From Batillaria attramentaria (taxonomy: Eukaryota; Mollusca; Gastropoda; Batillariidae), in NCBI GenBank assembly GCA_018292915.2, contig JACVVK020000054.1:720001-784000 (forward strand): 64,000 nt of DNA, in the 5' to 3' direction. Of the stretch, positions 63,204-64,000 are shown piece after piece. Under the pieces are notes generated by a model. That model had not been told where the DNA came from, searched no databases, and saw only the letters and a list, made by a program, of their open reading frames with translations. Positions within the stretch are counted from its first letter, which is position 1; the number at the start of each line of letters is the position of its first letter. The position numbers and the translations under genes were made by a program.

Positions 63204-63233
63204 CTGGTGAAGGACCCACTAAGGGCCCGAAAA
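63204..63233 (+). other. Degenerate hammerhead-like or retroelement-tail motif
   Basis: CTGGTGA, then an imperfect hairpin (GGACCC/GGGCCC around ACTAA), then GAAAA. This resembles the CTGATGA–stem–GAAA core of hammerhead motifs, as found near Penelope-like elements, with one core substitution (A to G). It may equally be a retroelement 3' remnant. Confidence 0.3.
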
Positions 63234-64000
63234 TTTGGATAGCTTTTTTTTGTACATAGTTCATTAAAGAGTATATTTGTTATCTTTCTATGTGGATTTC
63301 TCCATTTTATAAACTTTTACGTGGATGTGCGGTGCCAGCAAGACTTTCGTTTTCCACAGTTAGTGTAAAATTATACAGTCTGTCTGCTATGCTGGGAACT
63401 GCGTGGGGTAGTGCGTTTGAGGACGGTTGGAGTTTCGCTGTTCTCATGCCAGTAGGGACAAAATTAAACAAGAAGGGTGCACTTTCAGGCACGTTTGACC
63501 ACAAAAAGAAGGTAGACTATGAATTTGATTCAGTTTACTAACGCAATAGAGTCTTTGAGGTCTAAATTCGACGTTTCTGGAGAATGTCTCTTCAACGCAA
63601 CTCACGGACTTCTTTTGAGTGTTTGTTCTTATTCCTTTTACACAATACACGGACTGAGCACCAGCAATAAATGCTACAATCATTATCATATGCTAGCGTA
63701 TCGCGCAGCCAAAGAAGGCCAGGAGAGAGGAAAGCGAGACAACTCTTGCCCTCAGTTCCCTCCTTTCTCACGCTGCCACTCCTCGCAGCCTTTAAAAAAA
63801 AAAATTTCAACATTGGTTCGATCTGTGACCGCTACTTGCATCTCTGGAGCCTCTCTCCTCAGCAAAGAAGCCGCTTATTAAATCATACTTCGTGACGATT
63901 TTTTTAGGCACAAGCCTCTTCCCCATCACAACTTCGTTTTCAATTCATCGCATTGTCTTTTTGCCGATGAGGTCTCTGCATAGTCGATTAAGTTCCCCCT

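Overview
The window is animal nuclear DNA: split genes with GT-AG introns, tRNA-derived SINEs, abundant (CA)n, (GA)n and poly-G/C tracts, and inverted-repeat elements. Gene content shows a bilaterian. The repeat landscape (a GGGCGATAACTC repeat, ~150-bp AAGGTCA-containing repeats, very many dinucleotide arrays) fits a mollusc, probably a gastropod. Organism identity is an inference and was not tested by search.

Layout. 1-6313: repeat-rich flank with no recognised gene, including a minisatellite built on (AG)n, a foldback element and a GTGTGCAATAGG minisatellite. 6326-23173 (+): a complete seven-exon gene for CNTD1, the cyclin-like meiotic crossover factor. Its exon phases are all compatible and give a 319-residue protein. 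Its fifth intron carries an inverted-repeat element (12757-15407) with a 97-bp tandem repeat core, a nested TIR element and a full-length SINE. 23174-40947: about 18 kb without a recognisable coding exon, between two convergent genes. 40948-59766 (-): the 3' part of a C2H2 zinc-finger transcription factor gene of the LIN-29 / rotund-squeeze / ZNF362-ZNF384 family. Its 5' exons lie beyond the window. 59767-64000: its upstream intron, with another SINE and long (CA)n tracts.

The outstanding observation is in the zinc-finger gene. Between the exon for fingers 1-3 and the exon for fingers 3-5 sit eight extra exons (50268-58017). Each is exactly 90 nt, phase 0 at both ends, and encodes one 30-residue finger unit: the DNA-contact helix of one finger, the linker and the Cys pair of the next. 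All have open reading frames, intact acceptors, and a shared atypical donor (GTGTCT or GTCTCT in six of eight). They differ mainly at helix positions 2, 3, 5 and 6. This looks like a cassette-exon array that could let one gene make transcription factors with different finger numbers and DNA specificities, by one-of-many or several-at-once inclusion. I know of no published description of this array. RNA data would decide how it is used.

The two genes have no evident functional link; they are only convergent neighbours.
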